Under the pieces are notes generated by a model, which did no database searches, had not been told where the DNA came from, and saw only the letters and a list, made by a program, of their open reading frames with translations. The position numbers were made by a program, and so were the translations under genes. From Erpetoichthys calabaricus (Eukaryota; Chordata; Cladistia; Polypteriformes; Polypteridae), in NCBI RefSeq assembly GCF_900747795.2, contig NC_041401.2:63556199-63620198 (forward strand): a stretch of 64,000 bases of DNA. Direction: 5' to 3'. This document shows positions 25,701 to 37,700 of the stretch, piece by piece. How positions within the stretch are numbered: the first letter of the stretch is position 1; every line of letters begins with the position of its first letter.

Positions 25701-28700
25701 ATACAACATTTGAGATGTAATTGATTACATTTTCTTTTCTTTTCCAAATTGGAGCACAGGCAGGTCAATTGACTAGCTCTTAGTGACATAGTGTCAGCAG
25801 CAGGATTTGAACCAACAACCTCAGGGGTTTGAAGTCTTAAGCCAGTACACTACAAATGCCCTGTAGTGCAATAAAGTGGAAACTAAGTGTATGTCGCCAC
25901 ATATTTATAATGCACCACACTGCTGTTTTTCCTGTTTAACATTTTCATTTCTTCTTCCACATGCCAAAGATGTACAGAACCGGTTTACTGGGAACTCTAA
26001 ATACAGTATGCCCTTTATAGGAGAGCGAGAGTGTGAGAGTGTACATGAAATGAGCCCTGTGATGAACTAGCATCTCATATAAGACTGATTCCTCAATTCC
26101 TCCCAGTGTTGTCATAACAGACTCCCGGCCTGGGCCTGAAAGAATAGATTCTTAAATGGACGGACAAATTGATTTTTTTGATTGCAGTATTTTGACAGAG
26201 TTTATAACTGTTATTACATATGGACCTGTGCAGCCAGCCTTGAACTTTTGGGGGTCACTGAATTAACTACTCATATTGCCTCCCTTTTTTGCATTAATCT
26301 TCTGAGACAGAAATGGCAGCACAGTAGCCACACCATGCCAGAGTTCTAGATTTAAATCTTTATCCTGGTGTTGTACGTATTAAGCTGGCATGTTCTGCTG
26401 TGCTTTTGTGATGAACAAACCTGACATGTCTAAGTGAATGTGGGTATACACAACCCACAAAGTACTGGCACTGTTTCCTGCCTTGCACTCAATGCTGCCA
26501 AGTTTGCCCCCTGTTTTCCAGTCCTAAAACCTGATTAAGCTGGTTCTAAAAGGGTTGGGTGGATGGACTTTAGAGGAAGACAATGATGGTTGTTAGATGT
26601 AAGCAAAGAGTGGCAGCTTGTGGTCTGTTTCACAAAGAACAGCTTTAGAGAGGGCTGCCCCTCCATACACACTTCAAGTAATTTATTGATGGGTTATTAT
26701 TGGTCATGTTGCTTGCATACTTGGTGTCTACATGCCTCTGACAGATGTATGTCCACACTTAAGGCAGTGTCCTCTCTCTCCCAGTGTTTAACCCATGACA
26801 CATCTCAGCAGATCTTATAGAAATGTCTGTCGTCTGTCTTTTTGCCTTATCTACCTCATCGAGTTTCCCTTTTTTTTTTCTTCTGTACAGTCACTGACCA
26901 CAGTGCCAAACATCATTGCTGTTGACAATGAAGAAGAGCCACCACCTCCTCCTCCTCCTCCTCCTCCAGGACTCAGCTCCACAGCAGATCCATGGGAGTA
27001 TTTCTACACCACTTCACCCACCACAACTGTTTCTACAACAACCATGTCTGAGCCCCCACCTGAAACAGACATAAGTGTCATTTCAGATGCCTCCAAAAAT
27101 ATGACCGGGCCCCACTCTGATGAGGTGGTAGAGAACCCAGGCATTGGGCCCTGTGACTGCTCAGGAGGTTCATCGGAAGAGAATGAAGATGGATCTCGAT
27201 GTGATAAAAAACCCTTCAGCACTTACCTTGGTGAAGCCATCATGAAACTTGGCCTGGAGATGCTTCAGCAGCTGAAGCCCACTGACAAGCATCCCAACGT
27301 GATCCTGTCTCCACTGAGCATGGCATTAGGGCTGTCTCAGCTGGCATTGGGTACGAGTTTGAGCCCGACGTCAGCAGCCACATCCTTCTGACCGTGCTTG
27401 ACCCCACATTAATATGAACATTTTGTGTCCACAGGAGCTGAAAATGAGACGGAAGCGATGCTCATACGCTCGCTGCATGTTCAGCACTTGCCCTGTTACC
27501 AGGATTTGTTCAGAAGGGTTCAGACCCATCTTACCCAAACCACATTGCATGTGGCTTCTCGAATCTACCTGCAGAAAGGTGAGTTGACCTGTTTGTGGCA
27601 TACCCACTGGGTACCTTGAGGGATACCTTTGAACCACTCAGGTGAACTCAGATGTTTGAAATTTTGACAACACTGTCATCGGTCATATTTCATTGTATTG
27701 TGCAGTGACAGTTAAGCTATTTTTGCATCTTACCATAAAGCAGTATGTTGGATGGGGGAGCACTCACACTCCACACATGGTGGGATCAGCCCTCTATGGC
27801 TGAGTCTGTCCCACGCAGCCACCCATCCACCTTCTTCCACAGTTCTAAAATGGGCTTTGCTGACTGTTGTTCATATTTGTTTGTAGAATTCCAAGTGAAG
27901 CAAAAATTTTTAGAGGACTCCAAGAAAGTTTACAATTCTGAACCATTATTGCTAGAAAGTTTGGAGGAGGTCAACAAGTGGGTAGAAGCTGCCACCAAGG
28001 GGAAGATCAAAGACTTCCTCTCCGCTCTTCCTGGTGAAATTGCAATGATGCTGATTAATGTAGTTCACTTCCAAGGTGAGTGGTCTGACACCCTAAAATC
28101 CAATAGAGCTCAACCTTGGGGACAAAGATGTGTTGGGATGACAAATGGTGTCTTTCCCTGGGAATCTGAGGGAATTTTAACTACACATGCATCAACTGTC
28201 ATTCGTGCAGACCCTGAACAGCTTTAGCACTCACTTTGTTTACTTGTCACAGGTCTTTGGAAGAATCGATTTGACCCAAGATTCACTACCAAAGAACCTT
28301 TTTATGTGGATGGCCAGCACAGTTCTTTGGTGGACATGATGCAAGCCCCCAAATACCCTCTGCAGTACTATGAAGATGGACACCTCGATGCCCAGGTGGG
28401 AATCTTTCCATGAGTCCTTAAGTTATTGTATTGTGGCAGAGTTTGCAGGGAGAAAGACTTTGTGTTCCCAAGTTCAGACATCAAATGCACCTTATGTGCC
28501 CATGGCCCTATATTTTGAAAATAAGAATGGAGGATTTGTTTAAAGCCTGTGCAGATTTGAGAGTGCCATCTTAAACCTTTGTCAATAAATACAAAGTTGT
28601 GTGGTGTGGCTCAAGTCAAATTTGCTTGCAGTTTTCTAATTACAGTTCTATTTTCTCCATTTATAAATGATCTCTGGTCATTGTGCATCATAATAAATTG

Positions 28701-31700
28701 TAAATAAAGCTAGTAACTGCAGCTACAGTTATAGATTGTGGAATAAAGTGCTCTATAGCCCCCCGTTGAACCCACAAGACAGACGTCCCAGACACACGTG
28801 TAAAAGCACAAGAAGATTCTTTTAATATTTTCTTCAATAAAGTGCACAAAGCACCGCACACTCCACAATTCTCCAATAATAAATCAATACAATAATCAAT
28901 AACAATAAATACACTCCTCCAACTCCCAGCAGCTCCGTCACACTCCCACCCAACTCCAGCTTGATTTGCTTTGGTTTCCCATAGTCCTTTTAAAGTCTCT
29001 GACCCGGAAGTATTCCGTCTCCAGGTCAAACGCCTCCTTCAGGTGTCCCGGAAGTACTGCTAGTTTCCGTCCTCGTGACTCCTAAGTACTTCCGGGTTAA
29101 CGTCCCCATAATAGTTCCCGGGTTCTTGGTGCGCTTCCCCTGGCGGCACCCACGGCACCCAACAGAGCTGAAGAACCGGACTCCATGTCCCATGCTGCCC
29201 AGCAGGAATCCGGGGAACCATTTCCGTCCAGGGGAGCTGCCATCTAGCGTCCCGGGGGATGTATTGCCCTAAAAAGGCTCTTTCTCTTGGTTGAGGGACG
29301 TTCCGGCCAGACTGAAACGCCGGCTGTCCATCACAAGATGCATGGAAAATTTTGAAAAGAAGTTAATAAAACTTGTGTGGGGCACAGATTAGACATGGCT
29401 TATTTCTGTACATTGTAATATACAACTAGCATTTACAAAAATAAAGTGGGATGTGTAAAAGGTGCCTGAATGTTTACTACAACTGTAGTGACAGTTGCCA
29501 GTGTCTATTGTTTGAGTCTTAAGCTAACCTTAATATGAAAACACATTTTAAAGCTACGTAGTTGAAGAGATTTGCACTTTTTCCTCATGTCTGGGCACAT
29601 ATTTCCTTGGGTACTGTAGCCTGCTGGCCCCCAAAACTTGTGTATTATCAGGTTAAAGGATAACTTTAAATCTGCGCTGTGTGATTCAAAGCTGCAGGTG
29701 TAAGTCTGAGAGAGCACTGTGATCGACTGGTGCTCCACCAGGGTTTACCCCGAAACTGAGGTTGGTCAAGATAGCCTCTGAGTTACTGCTACAGCCCTGG
29801 ATTGGATTATTCTGATGTGACTGTTAATATATGGAATAAATACTGTATATGTGCATATTATAAATTACACTAGACAAAGAGCCCGTTTCGACAACGTAAG
29901 ATGAAACGGGCACGAGTTTGTGTCAGCAGTGTATGAAGAACAAATGATAAGTAATGAAGAAGTTGTTTTGTAATGATTGTAGTCTGCTTTACTCATTACT
30001 GTACAGGCTTGTACTATTAGTTGATGAATTTTCCAGGCCTATAGTATAATATTGAATGATGAATGTTCCAGTACAATATGGAATAGTAATAAGTATAAGC
30101 AGCACAAACCTGATATAGGTGTATTGAATGAATGCGTAATTAGGCCTCGAGCTGTAGTCAAAATCGCCTTTCGGGCCTCTAGAGCTTTAATCGAAGTCGC
30201 CTTTCTCTTTGAATTTTTGTGGCTGTAAATCTGCTGCCTGCTGCAATGTTGGGGTTGGATGTCGGTCTCGTAAGGTTTCTTGAGCAGCTGCACAGAAGGC
30301 ATATGCGCATTTGGCTTCGGACGTGAGTGAGTGAGTGAGTGAGTGAGTGAGTGAGTGAGTGAGTGAGTGAGTGAGTGAGTGAGGAGGCAGGCGAATTATG
30401 TATTAAGATTAGATTGAGTAAATGGACTCTTAACTCTTTACAGATTAAATAAAATGCAAACAATATGGACAATGTTGTTTTGCATACATGTAAGAGTAAA
30501 GAATGCAGTAAGTTTAGGCTGTTTGATAATAGCTCAGTAAATGCTTGTAATAAAGTAAATAGTGTCCAAAAGTCCTGACCCCTTCCACTTATGAACAGGA
30601 CAGTGGAGCCTTCCACAATGTGACGTGGGTCCACCTCCTGATGACCACATTCACAAACATTCCCTGAGAAACGCAGTGCACAAGTACTTCTTTTTCTCTT
30701 ATGGTGGGTTGTCTTTAGGCAAATCGCATTTGCAAAAGACACCCATGCACCCCCTTATTTTCAACTGGAAAATTTTCTGAGACATGTACGAGTCCAAAAG
30801 TGGCTTTATGCAGTGTTGCAAATCACTAACTATTATGATGTTATATTTGACATAACCTATGCTGTGACATTCAGCCCACCGTCATGCACTCGGTTAAGCA
30901 CGCACTTCATGTTACTGTTTGCACCACATGTGAACATAAATCTAAAATGTACAACCTTCCATTTTGAAAAATGCCAGCTGCATTTTTCCATTAACTCTGC
31001 AATTCCAATCAACAATTAATGTTCACTGCTTTTTGAAGTTAATAAAAAAAAAAAAGCCACAATGGACATGCTGTTTTTTTGATTGTAATAGAAAGACAGC
31101 AATGGAAGAGGCCGCTTTCAGTGAGTAAAAGTAATTACTTTTTATTCTTTTTGGTACACATTTATTCAAAACCACTGTATAATAAGTCAATACTAATGTT
31201 ATGCCAACATTTTTACCACTTTTTTCTTTGAATGAATACATTTTAAATCGCCTTTATGACATTTTCGAATAGTGCTATTGGTGATGTCCTGAACTACCCC
31301 CCTTGTGCAGATATTTTACTCCATCTATACACCCCACCATTTACTAAAATAACACAATATTCAACCAAGACATGGTGCCTACATTTTCAAAATTCATATT
31401 CATTGTTATTATATGAGCGGACTTCACCCCTTTCAATTCTGGCAGGTCCGTGTGCTCTGTTATAATTCTACTTAATATCAATATTCAGTATACAGGTATG
31501 GATTACTAAATTGTTCCTACTTGTAGCATAACATTCTCAGTCCAATTCTGTATAGTGGGAAAGGCTCCAACCTGGCAGCACAGGGTATAAGACTGGAAAC
31601 TGCCCTGGACACAGTGCCAGGCCATCACTGGGTCCGCTGTTGCACACTCACAGTCCCACAATAGTCTGCTTAATGTTCCAAATCATTTCAGAGTTGTGTA

Positions 31701-34700
31701 GCCTAACTCCGATGCATCGGGTCCAAGACAGAAACCAAACCTGGCCAGGGAGTCAGTCCATTGTAGGACCCAGTAAGTCAAACTTACCTGGGACCAGGTT
31801 TGAATCGGCGTTTATCCTGTCTGGGACGAGACCCACATAGATGAGTCAAGGACACGTGTCCTCCACACAGACAGTGACTGGACGTGTGACACATGGACCC
31901 AAGTCACTGGACCTATGAGGCATTAGCACAAAGTACTGTGCCACCCTGGTTTGTACTTTTTATGCTTTATATCACCTGAAATTCACTGAAGAACTTGTAT
32001 TTATATCGCTTTTCGATTACTTGACTTCACTTTAGAGTGTGTTCAACACAAATTCATAAACAGTAATTAGCGTGACATATATTGTGTGTCATGAATGAGA
32101 GACATTCTGCCTTTTATTGGCACTACTTTGATTTTCAGACTCTTTTATTGTAATTACGTTTACTGACTTTTTTTTTCTCTATGTAACAAAATCTCAGTGC
32201 TGTAAATAAATGAATTACACTTAAATAAGCAAGGGTAAAGTTAATGGTAGGGCTCACGCTGCCAGCGTACTGTTTGCTCCCTCTTCTCAATACTCTATAT
32301 ATTCAACACTGTTGGCACCATCTCAGTTGATGGCATAAGATGGCTTCTTAAGGAGCAGGATAATCACTGAAACAAAGGCACATTGCAGCCATGCTTGAAG
32401 TAAACAAAATGTGCTTTTCATCAGCAAATGATCAACAATTCATACTGTCAAAGTGACTTGACTTCAAACCCCAGGTGGAATCCTCTTCACCTCATTCTTC
32501 ATTAACCATTGCAAGCATTTTCCTATAATTTACTCACCAAAAGCTTTCATAACCATTTATTTCTAAAATATATGTACCATTTTCTAAGCCTGTTTAATCC
32601 TGAGCAGGGTCGTCTTGTGCTTCCTGGGATAAAATGCATATAAGATGGATGAATTAAAAAATCTGCAATTGTGTTCTGAAAGGTGCTTTTCTAATCATAG
32701 AAAAGGTAGAACTATGCTAATGGTAATTGTCATTCATCCAGTCATAAGCTTTAATTACTAAATACTTAAAACTTAATAAAAAACTAACCAACTATTTCTT
32801 GTATATGCAGATCTAAAGACATTGAGATTAACAGTTTTCTTAAATGATTTAATTAAATGTATCTCCTTTGTTCAATGATACATTTCTGTAAAACAGATAA
32901 ACAGCTTCCTGTTCTGTGCTCTCAATACAATGCCATCACGTTTGCTCCTTCGCTACACATTGTACCTACTTTACTAAATTCCTTTGAGGAGTAGCTGCCA
33001 ACTGCTGCGCACTGCTAATGTGATATATAGGTGTAACTGAGCTTGTCTCATGTCCTCTGAGAGCCTTTCTGAGAAGTCGCATATGGGTGGGCTCAGGTTT
33101 CCTATCAACTCTGAATTGCAGACTGCTGATTTACTGACATTCTCTGCTTTGTCTCCAGGTAGCAAGCTTCCCCTTCAAAGAGGGCATGAGTCTGATGGTG
33201 GTCTTGCCCCATAACGGGCAAGTAAATGTTTCCGCCCTGGCGCAGCAACTGTCTCCCAAATATTTCTACAGTAAACTATCCAAAGTACGAAATCTTAAAG
33301 TGAAGATCCCTAAGCTGAATCTGGAGTACAGCCAGGAAATGACAGAGGTGCTCGCTGCCATGGGTAAGAAAACCAGTTTGTGTCTTTGTATTTTCTGCAA
33401 ATTAAGGACCTGATGAATTCGACTGACACCCACAAGGACAGTCCAATGGGTCCAGCTGTCTGGTTTCTTGTAAGGGTCAAGTTGGCCCACCCAGGCCCCC
33501 TGTAGGCTCCACCCACGAATTCATCTGATGGGTCACTCTTTGAAACTGTTGGGTTCCTTCAAGTGATTTCCAGTGCCTATACAAAATATTCACATTTTAT
33601 TATTATACAATGTTAAAACATTGGATTGAATTTGGCTATTTTGACATTGTTCGACAAAAAATATACTGGTTAATTTCAAAGACAAAATGGATCTCTGGAA
33701 AGTGGTGTAAATTAATTACATTTTCATCAATGCAGCACTGCATTTTGATTTTGTGTTTGGACTTACATCGTGACAACGCAACATATAACTGCCCATGATT
33801 GAATTTTGTTTCTTTCTCTCTATTAAATGAAACGATTTCTAATGTTATCCACGGAAGATGTACTACATTACCTTTCTTGGATACATCCTTCTTTCTACAG
33901 TAATTCGTGTGGTGGAAGACAGGACGGTGTTAATGATTGTAGATTTTCTTTGGGATATTCTAAGTTGATGTTTTCATTTTCCGCACAATCACGACCAACT
34001 GTTTCACCGTAGTCTACTGATACACATTTAACCAATTTTCAATGTAATCGATCGACATTTTTGCCGTTAATTCATTTGACTTCATTGTTTCTCGGTGCTA
34101 GGATTGCCCGTGTACTCATTTCTTCTGTTGATAACCCTTCATGATGAAATTCTTCAATATGATTTGGACATAATACATCTTCTTTTATTGGGGACTTAAA
34201 GTGAGGAAAACATTAAAATTTATAAGCGCTGAGAGAGCAGGAACTGTGTCTGTCAAAAACATTCACACGAATGAGAGGTGAGAGGACCGTGTGCTTGGTT
34301 GAATATGGTTGAGAGGAGGGCTTGACTTGAAAAAATCTCATGGCCAAAGTCTCCTCTCGCGGGACTTGAAATTATCTCTTCAAAAAGTCTTGTCTCGTCG
34401 CAGGATTTTTTTTTATATAATAGAGAGATGTAAAGCACAAAACTGTTCACTCCCTTTAATGTGAGACACCTAAATCATCACTGGTGTAACCAGTTGGTTT
34501 TTACAAGAAAAGTCATTGTTTAAATGGATATTACATGTCTGTAGTGAAGGGGTTTCAATTGGCTGCAGTACAAGTAGAAGTGCTCCTGTATATGGATTCA
34601 CCAGCTTGCGGTGAGTCAGTACCATGGCCTAACCTGCACACTAAACACTCCAAGCGATTCCATGAACGGTGGCCGCATAAGTATTCATCCCCTTCTAGTC

Positions 34701-37700
34701 AGTATTTAGAGAATGTACAACTGGCAGCCATGACAGCCTTAAGTCAGTTGTGCACAGGTCTCTATCAGCTTTGCACATCTGGAACCTGTAATTTACTGTT
34801 ATTCTTACTCGCAAAATTGCTTAAGCTCTGTCAGGTTGCCCGGGGATTATGTGGGAACATTCACTTTCAAATCAATCTACAAATCCTCAATTAGGTTGAG
34901 ATCTGGACTCTGACTTGGTCAGGACATTAATATTGTGGTTTTCAGAAATTCATGTGTAGCGTTGGCTTTATTTTTGACGTTTTGCTGGAAAACAGATCTC
35001 CTCCAAAGGTGTAGGTTTCTTTCAGACTGCATCTGGTTCTCCTCCAGGATTTCCCTGTATTTTGCTGTATTTGTTTTACCCTCCACCCTTAGAAACTTTC
35101 CAGGGCCTGCTGCAGGGGGGCATCCCCACAACATGATGCTGCTACCACCATTCTTCACAGCCTGAATGGTTTGTTTTTGATCATGTGTGGTGTTTGGCTT
35201 ACACTAAATATGATGTTTGGTCTGATACCAAAAAGGTCAATTTCGGTCTCATCAGACCATAGAACCTTCTTCCAGCTGACTTCAGTGTCCTTTTTGCCTT
35301 CTGGCTTATTCATATGTTGTGTGCAAGTTAGTCTCTTTTCCATTCTTCCATAAAGCCGAATCAAGTGAAGTACCCAGGTAGAAATTGCTGAACGCAGTCT
35401 CTCCAATCTCAGCCTCCATAGCTTATAACTCCTTCAGAGTTCCTTCACTAGTCTTCTTTTTCTATGATCACTCAGTTTTGTGGACAGCCTACTCTGTGAA
35501 GATTATCAGCTGTGCCACACTCTCTCCGTGTCTTAATGATTGATTTATCCATTCCTACTTGTGCTTTTCAATCACCTTTCATAGAATTGCTTATAGTGCT
35601 CATTGTGTAGGCTAAGCCATGATGCTGACTTGCCACAAGCAGGACCTTCGACATACAGATGCATTTCTACTGCAGTCAACTGAAACCTCAGATAGGCGCT
35701 CTCTATTGCACTAACTCTGTGACTTCTAAATCTAGTTGGCTGCACCAGTGCTGATTTAGGTGTGTCACATTAAAACTGGTGAATGCTTAAGTGATCAATT
35801 ATTTTGTTTTATTTTTGTTATTAATTTAGACCACCTTGCAGAGATCTCGTTTCACTTTGTCATTAGTGACAAGTCAAGTAAAATGACACCTTTTATTGGC
35901 TAACTAAAAAAGATTACAGTATGCAAGCTTTCAAGGCAACTCAGGCCCCTTCTTCAGGGAAGATATAATCCTTTGACAAGATGTAAACTTTGACATTAAA
36001 GAGTCTCTTTCTGTTATTCTATGTGAAAATTGGCTAATTCAAACCACTGTGATTCAATGTTGCATAACAATAAAATGTGAAAACTTACAGGGGGGTTAAT
36101 ACTTTTGATTGGCAATGTAAGGGCAGGTTTATACTTCACGTGATGCAACGCATGCTCCAACAGACATTAGTGCTACGCAAGTGTTTTACTGTTCATGCTT
36201 GTGCATGTACGTAAATTTGAAAGATTCCACCGGGTGGCATTGTGAGATATCATCATGGTGAGACAATGTTCGGCTTTGCTGTGTTGTGAATTGCATGAAA
36301 CATCCATTAAATTCCAAAGACACCTTGCCACAATATTTCTAAAAAGGATGGATGTTTAATGATTAAATCCATCAATTCAGGGATGCACCCATTCCAGCAT
36401 GCATCGCATACGAGAAAAAAAACAAAATTCCTGGACGGGGTATCAGCTCATCGCAAGAGGAATACAAGAGCACACATACACTAGCGTCATGTCTTTGGAA
36501 GGAAACCGGAGCACAATGTGGAAACCCACCAGAAAAACGTGTAAACTCCAGGCAGGGAACACCAGTGACATGACTCCCTACTGCGAGGCAGCAGCGCTAC
36601 GGCTCTGCCACCGTGCCGGTGTAATTATTATCAGTATTCATTATTTAAATGAAGTTAATGACTTATCTGTAAAATGTAGCATACATACTTTAATACATAT
36701 CATCATGAAAATGATATCAAGTATAAATCTTAACGATTCTGTACAGAGAGCTGGAGTATCATAAATGTAATGTGTTCTGTGTGTGGCGATTGCTGCTTTC
36801 AGGTCAGGAGGAAGCCCCAGAAGTACGTAGCAATTAACAACTGGGTCGGTTTTTAGATGACGTTTACGACGGTCTACTTTAATGATAAAGTAAACTACTA
36901 GGTTAAAGTGGAAATTTTGAGATTAAAGCAGAAGTTTCCATTTTAATCACAAAATAGACCTTTTCACCATGTCCTTAATTTTTTTCTGTATGGTTCAAAT
37001 ACGCTGCCATACATTCTGATGTTGTTGTGAAGGTGCAAAAAAAAAAAAAAAACCAAGACAGCACAGAAGATGGTGAGACTTTTAAAATGTATCGTGTCGT
37101 TACGTTTTGGAATATGCAATGCTTGAATATAAAAGCACCAAGAATGCATTTGTATGTCAGCACTTTGCTTCACCACATCGAACCATCCATCAAACATGGA
37201 AGTATGCACATCGATCCTGGAGGATCCTCAAAGCGGCTTTCTCTCACATGTAGATAGTAAACCGAGTCTGATGTCACATTCCGACTTTTATCATACTGCG
37301 CCCCTGACTTTTTGCTGGTACTGCAACTCGCGTCATGTTAATTTCAGAGGACCTGCTCAGAAGACACATCAAATGAACGCTGGGAACGCATGGCAGCCAT
37401 GATGCGTGCGCGTCTGCGTTCTGAGCGTGAAGTATAAACGAGCCCTTAGATGTCATTTACAAGCTTCTCTGATAAGCACACGACACTCACGAGCCTTGTA
37501 TAATCAATGCAGCTGATACACTAAGACTCTGCGTTACCCACAGGCCACCTTTCTGAACCTCACTGGTGAAGGTGCGGCCCTGGATTGTTGGATTCGTCCA
37601 TCTTCTGGTCATTTTCTTTTGTTTGTTTGTTAATTTATTTGAGTTTTGCTCAGGCTGGCACATGCACTATCAACATTGGGTCCTGTCTGCTAACAGGGCT

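Larger units (their letters stand above)
33571..36117 (-). mobile_element. Tc1-like transposon relic carrying two later insertions
   Basis: Long terminal inverted repeats of roughly 190 bp: CAGTGCCTATACAAAATATT at the left and the matching TACTTTTGATTGGCAATG at the right, followed by TA. Minus-strand pieces encode [12 protein letters not shown] (first Asp) at 35155-35406 and [20 protein letters not shown] then [10 protein letters not shown] (second Asp region, Asp changed) at 34919-35158. Interrupted by a Helitron fragment (33725-34428) and a Penelope-type fragment (35860-35986). Dead. Confidence 0.75.

Noticed and set aside
27371-27637. 88-codon minus-strand frame over a SERPINF2 exon
   Set aside because: Shadow of the exon at 27435-27578 on the opposite strand.
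30179-30742. 187-codon minus-strand frame with SLTHSLTH repeats
   Set aside because: Runs through the GTGA array of the Helitron-like element; no recognised domain.
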